Below are positions 62,162 through 64,000 of a DNA stretch of 64,000 nt, in pieces. A program made the position numbers and the translations under genes. The DNA comes from Symsagittifera roscoffensis (Eukaryota > Xenacoelomorpha > Acoela > Convolutidae), in NCBI RefSeq assembly GCF_963678635.1, contig NC_087071.1, positions 23,636,013-23,700,012 on the forward strand, read 5' to 3'. The notes below the pieces were generated by a model, which saw nothing but the letters and a program-made list of their open reading frames with translations, ran no database searches and was not told where the DNA came from. Numbering within the stretch: the first letter of the stretch is position 1; every line of letters starts with the position of its first letter.

Positions 62162-64000
62162 TTATGGTGCGCCATATTTCATCTCTGTGTCTTCTAAGAC
62201 TTTGCTGCCGTATGCAATGGGACGGAGAACTGTTCTTCCGTTCCATTCTTGCTCTTGATGCAATATTCCTGAGATGGCCACCACCGATGCGTCTGTGTCA
62301 AGAACATACATGCCCTTTTCTGTAGGCATGCCCAGCACTGGCGCTTCGCACAGTTCCCGCTTTATGTTCTCGAAAGCAACTTGTGCCTCATCGTTCCATT
62401 CGAACTTTTTCCCTTTGTTGCGCATCAGCTTCTGCATCGGGTACACCTTGTCCGCGTATCCTTTTATGAATTCTCGGTAGTAATTGGCAAACCCTAGGAA
62501 GCCCATGAGCTGTGTGTCCGTTCTAGGAGCTTTCCATGTCAGCACAGCCTCTACTGCTTCTGGATCTGGCCTCACACCATGCCTGTCCACCATTCTTCCC
62601 AGGTACTTGATCGAATCCCCAAGGATTTCACATTTCGATGGTTTGCATTTCAAGCCTGCTCTTTTCATACATCCGAAGACCTCATCGAGTCGATCAATGT
62701 GATCCTCCAGGGTTGGTGTCGCTATGACTACGTCATCCACGTAGCACATCAAGAGATTCCCGTACTTTTTGGTCACTCCTGTCAAAGCCTGAGCCATCAG
62801 CCTTTGAAAAGTTGCTGTTGCATTGAACAAGCCGAAGGGCATCCTCTTCCACTGGTACAACCCCAATTCGCACGCGAATCCGGTTTTCTCTCTGTCCTTC
62901 TTTCGCAGAGGAACCTGCCAGAAGGCAGAACCCAAGTCCAATGTGGTGAAGAACTTTGCATCACCAAGTTTGGATAGGCTCTCGTCTATTCGCGGTACCG
63001 GGTACGCATCTTTAATCGTTACCGCGTTCAAGTAACGAAAGTCGCAACAAAATCTAAGCTGCCCCCCTTTCTTTTTCGCCATGACTACCCCGCAAGCCCA
63101 CGGTGATTTCGAGGGTTCTATCATGTCGTATTCAAGCAACATTTCTATTTCCGCTCGGCACGCTTCCGATTTATGTGGCGTCATTCGCCTTGCGCCTTCC
63201 CTATGGGGAACGGCGCCCTCTTCTAGTTCGATTTCGTGTTCGACGAAATTACAGCAACCGATGTCCGCCTTATGTTTTGAAAATACTTCGGCGTTCCGAT
63301 CTAGGAGGTCCCGCAATTTTTCAAAATCTCCTTCACCTATTTTTCCTTTTAAATGTTCTGTTTCTGGCAAAACCGGTTTGTCAGAATCTAGTTCATATGA
63401 CGAGGGGCGTTCCGGAAAATTCGAGCAGCTTGATAAGCCGTCGTCCGTTTCGGATTTCATTGAAAACAATTTATGAATAGATTTTAATTCATTAATTCTC
63501 TTTAAGATTTTATCTTTATTTGCATGATAAGGACAGTCTTTCACACTATATTTCTTCGAGTTTTCTGTCTCCTCATAGTCGGTCCTCATCGGCAAGGCGT
63601 AGCCAAGCTTCTTTCCACGCTGGATTGAAACCGTGGTGTCCAGTGTGTTCAACAACACACTGACACACAGTCCGTTTCGCGTTACCGAGAAGCTCCGGCC
63701 TAAAATCACCGAACTCTGACTATTTGGATTCGGTACTAAGCAAACCTGTTTGCTATCACTTAACGAATTTAAATTTCTCATTCTAAAAATTGCTACTACA
63801 GCTTGTCCTGGTTGTAACTTTACTTTTCTATCCAAAAAAACTGGTACCTTATTTTCATCTGTTATTATCCTATTAATTGGTCTCTTAACATACTTTCGGT
63901 CCGGGTTTCTAATCCGTATTAGACCGTTGTTCAAGTCAATCATCACGTCAAAATTCCTGACAAAATCTCTGCCCAAGATGAATTGGTCGGCGTCGTCCAG
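62162..64000 (-). pseudogene. Protease end and reverse transcriptase of pol (open to the window edge)
   Basis: The frame enters from the window edge with QFILGRDFVRNFDVMIDL, the C-terminal end of a retropepsin; its active site is off-window. A linker with VILGRSFSVTRNGLCVSVLL and KKLGYAL follows, the common gypsy protease-RT spacer. The RT has MIEPSKSPWACGVVMAKKKG, FTTLDLGSAFWQVPL (motif A), FGLFNATATFQRLM (B) and LLMCYVDDVVIA (C), all intact. The RNase H start has VLDTDASVVAISG. It ends at a TAA (62162-62164) just before the conserved A-E-x-x-A-V-V block, without frameshift. Confidence 0.9.

Larger units (their letters stand above)
46963..64000 (-). mobile_element. Giant Ty3/gypsy LTR retrotransposon (3' 17 kb)
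   Basis: A single minus-strand element has its 3' LTR at 46968-48303 and extends past the window edge. Order of coding regions: protease end, RT, RNase H, long spacer, integrase, macro domain, gap, ORF A (SGNH hydrolase), ORF B, polypurine tract, LTR. The whole block is visibly richer in GC than its surroundings. It sits inside the endonuclease ORF of the PLE; ACTCC (46963-46967) is the candidate target duplication, whose second copy would lie beyond the window. The post-integrase part shows no env features (no signal peptide, membrane anchor or fusion peptide). Several in-frame stops suggest this copy is no longer active. Confidence 0.9.

Noticed and set aside
48710-64000. Alternative genetic code with TAA/TAG read as Gln
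   Set aside because: Would place many more such codons across the ORFs; ORF A and the host genes have none in frame, so isolated lesions or read-through are more likely.

Overview
This is an AT-rich stretch of an intron-rich animal genome, probably an invertebrate. The evidence is GT-AG introns with polypyrimidine acceptors, an inter-alpha-trypsin-inhibitor-like (ITIH) gene spread over at least 24 kb, and a dense mixture of animal transposon classes (hAT, Tc1, LINE, Penelope, Ty3/gypsy). The species cannot be named from the sequence.

Left part, about 3.3-28 kb, + strand: eight exons of one secreted VIT + vWA (ITIH-like) gene fit together with matching phases from a signal-peptide exon at 3367 to an exon ending at 27821. 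Together they give 418 codons, and the 3' end of the gene was not found. One intron uses a GC donor and has a hAT MITE 17 bp past the splice site. Intron 4 (9.7 kb) contains a Tc1-independent, intact single-exon MFS transporter (SLC18B1/VMAT-like, 14790-16427) and a 1.7-kb TTG/TATGG minisatellite. Other introns hold hAT-type MITEs, a dead Tc1 transposase, a 200-bp tandem array, a ~110-bp array and rearranged copies of a dispersed repeat.

Middle, 28-46.9 kb: a transposon graveyard. It holds a minus-strand LINE RT fragment, a 535-bp tandem duplication, a decayed APE-type LINE (31.5-35.4 kb) between 63-bp direct repeats, three decayed Penelope-like elements (PLEs), a ~165-bp tandem array, and one well preserved PLE (42668-46967). 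The preserved PLE has a PHD finger inside its reverse transcriptase, hammerhead-ribozyme-like motifs in its untranslated repeats, and a 360-bp inverted repeat at its 5' side.

Right, 46,968 to the end, minus strand, visibly richer in GC: one giant Ty3/gypsy LTR retrotransposon of at least 17 kb, inserted into the end of the PLE endonuclease ORF. In element order it reads (off window: LTR, gag) - protease end - RT - RNase H - ~440-residue spacer - integrase - macro domain (same frame) - ~400 bp gap - ORF A (1942 codons, coiled coil and an SGNH/GDSL esterase with intact catalytic residues) - ORF B (~1040 codons, unknown, overlapping ORF A by 14 nt in the +1 frame) - polypurine tract - 1336-bp LTR. 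Pol and ORF B carry in-frame TAA/TAG codons but no frameshifts. About 10 kb of non-env coding sequence downstream of integrase is the most novel feature here. The nesting order is PLE copy 3 (oldest) < full PLE < gypsy element (youngest).
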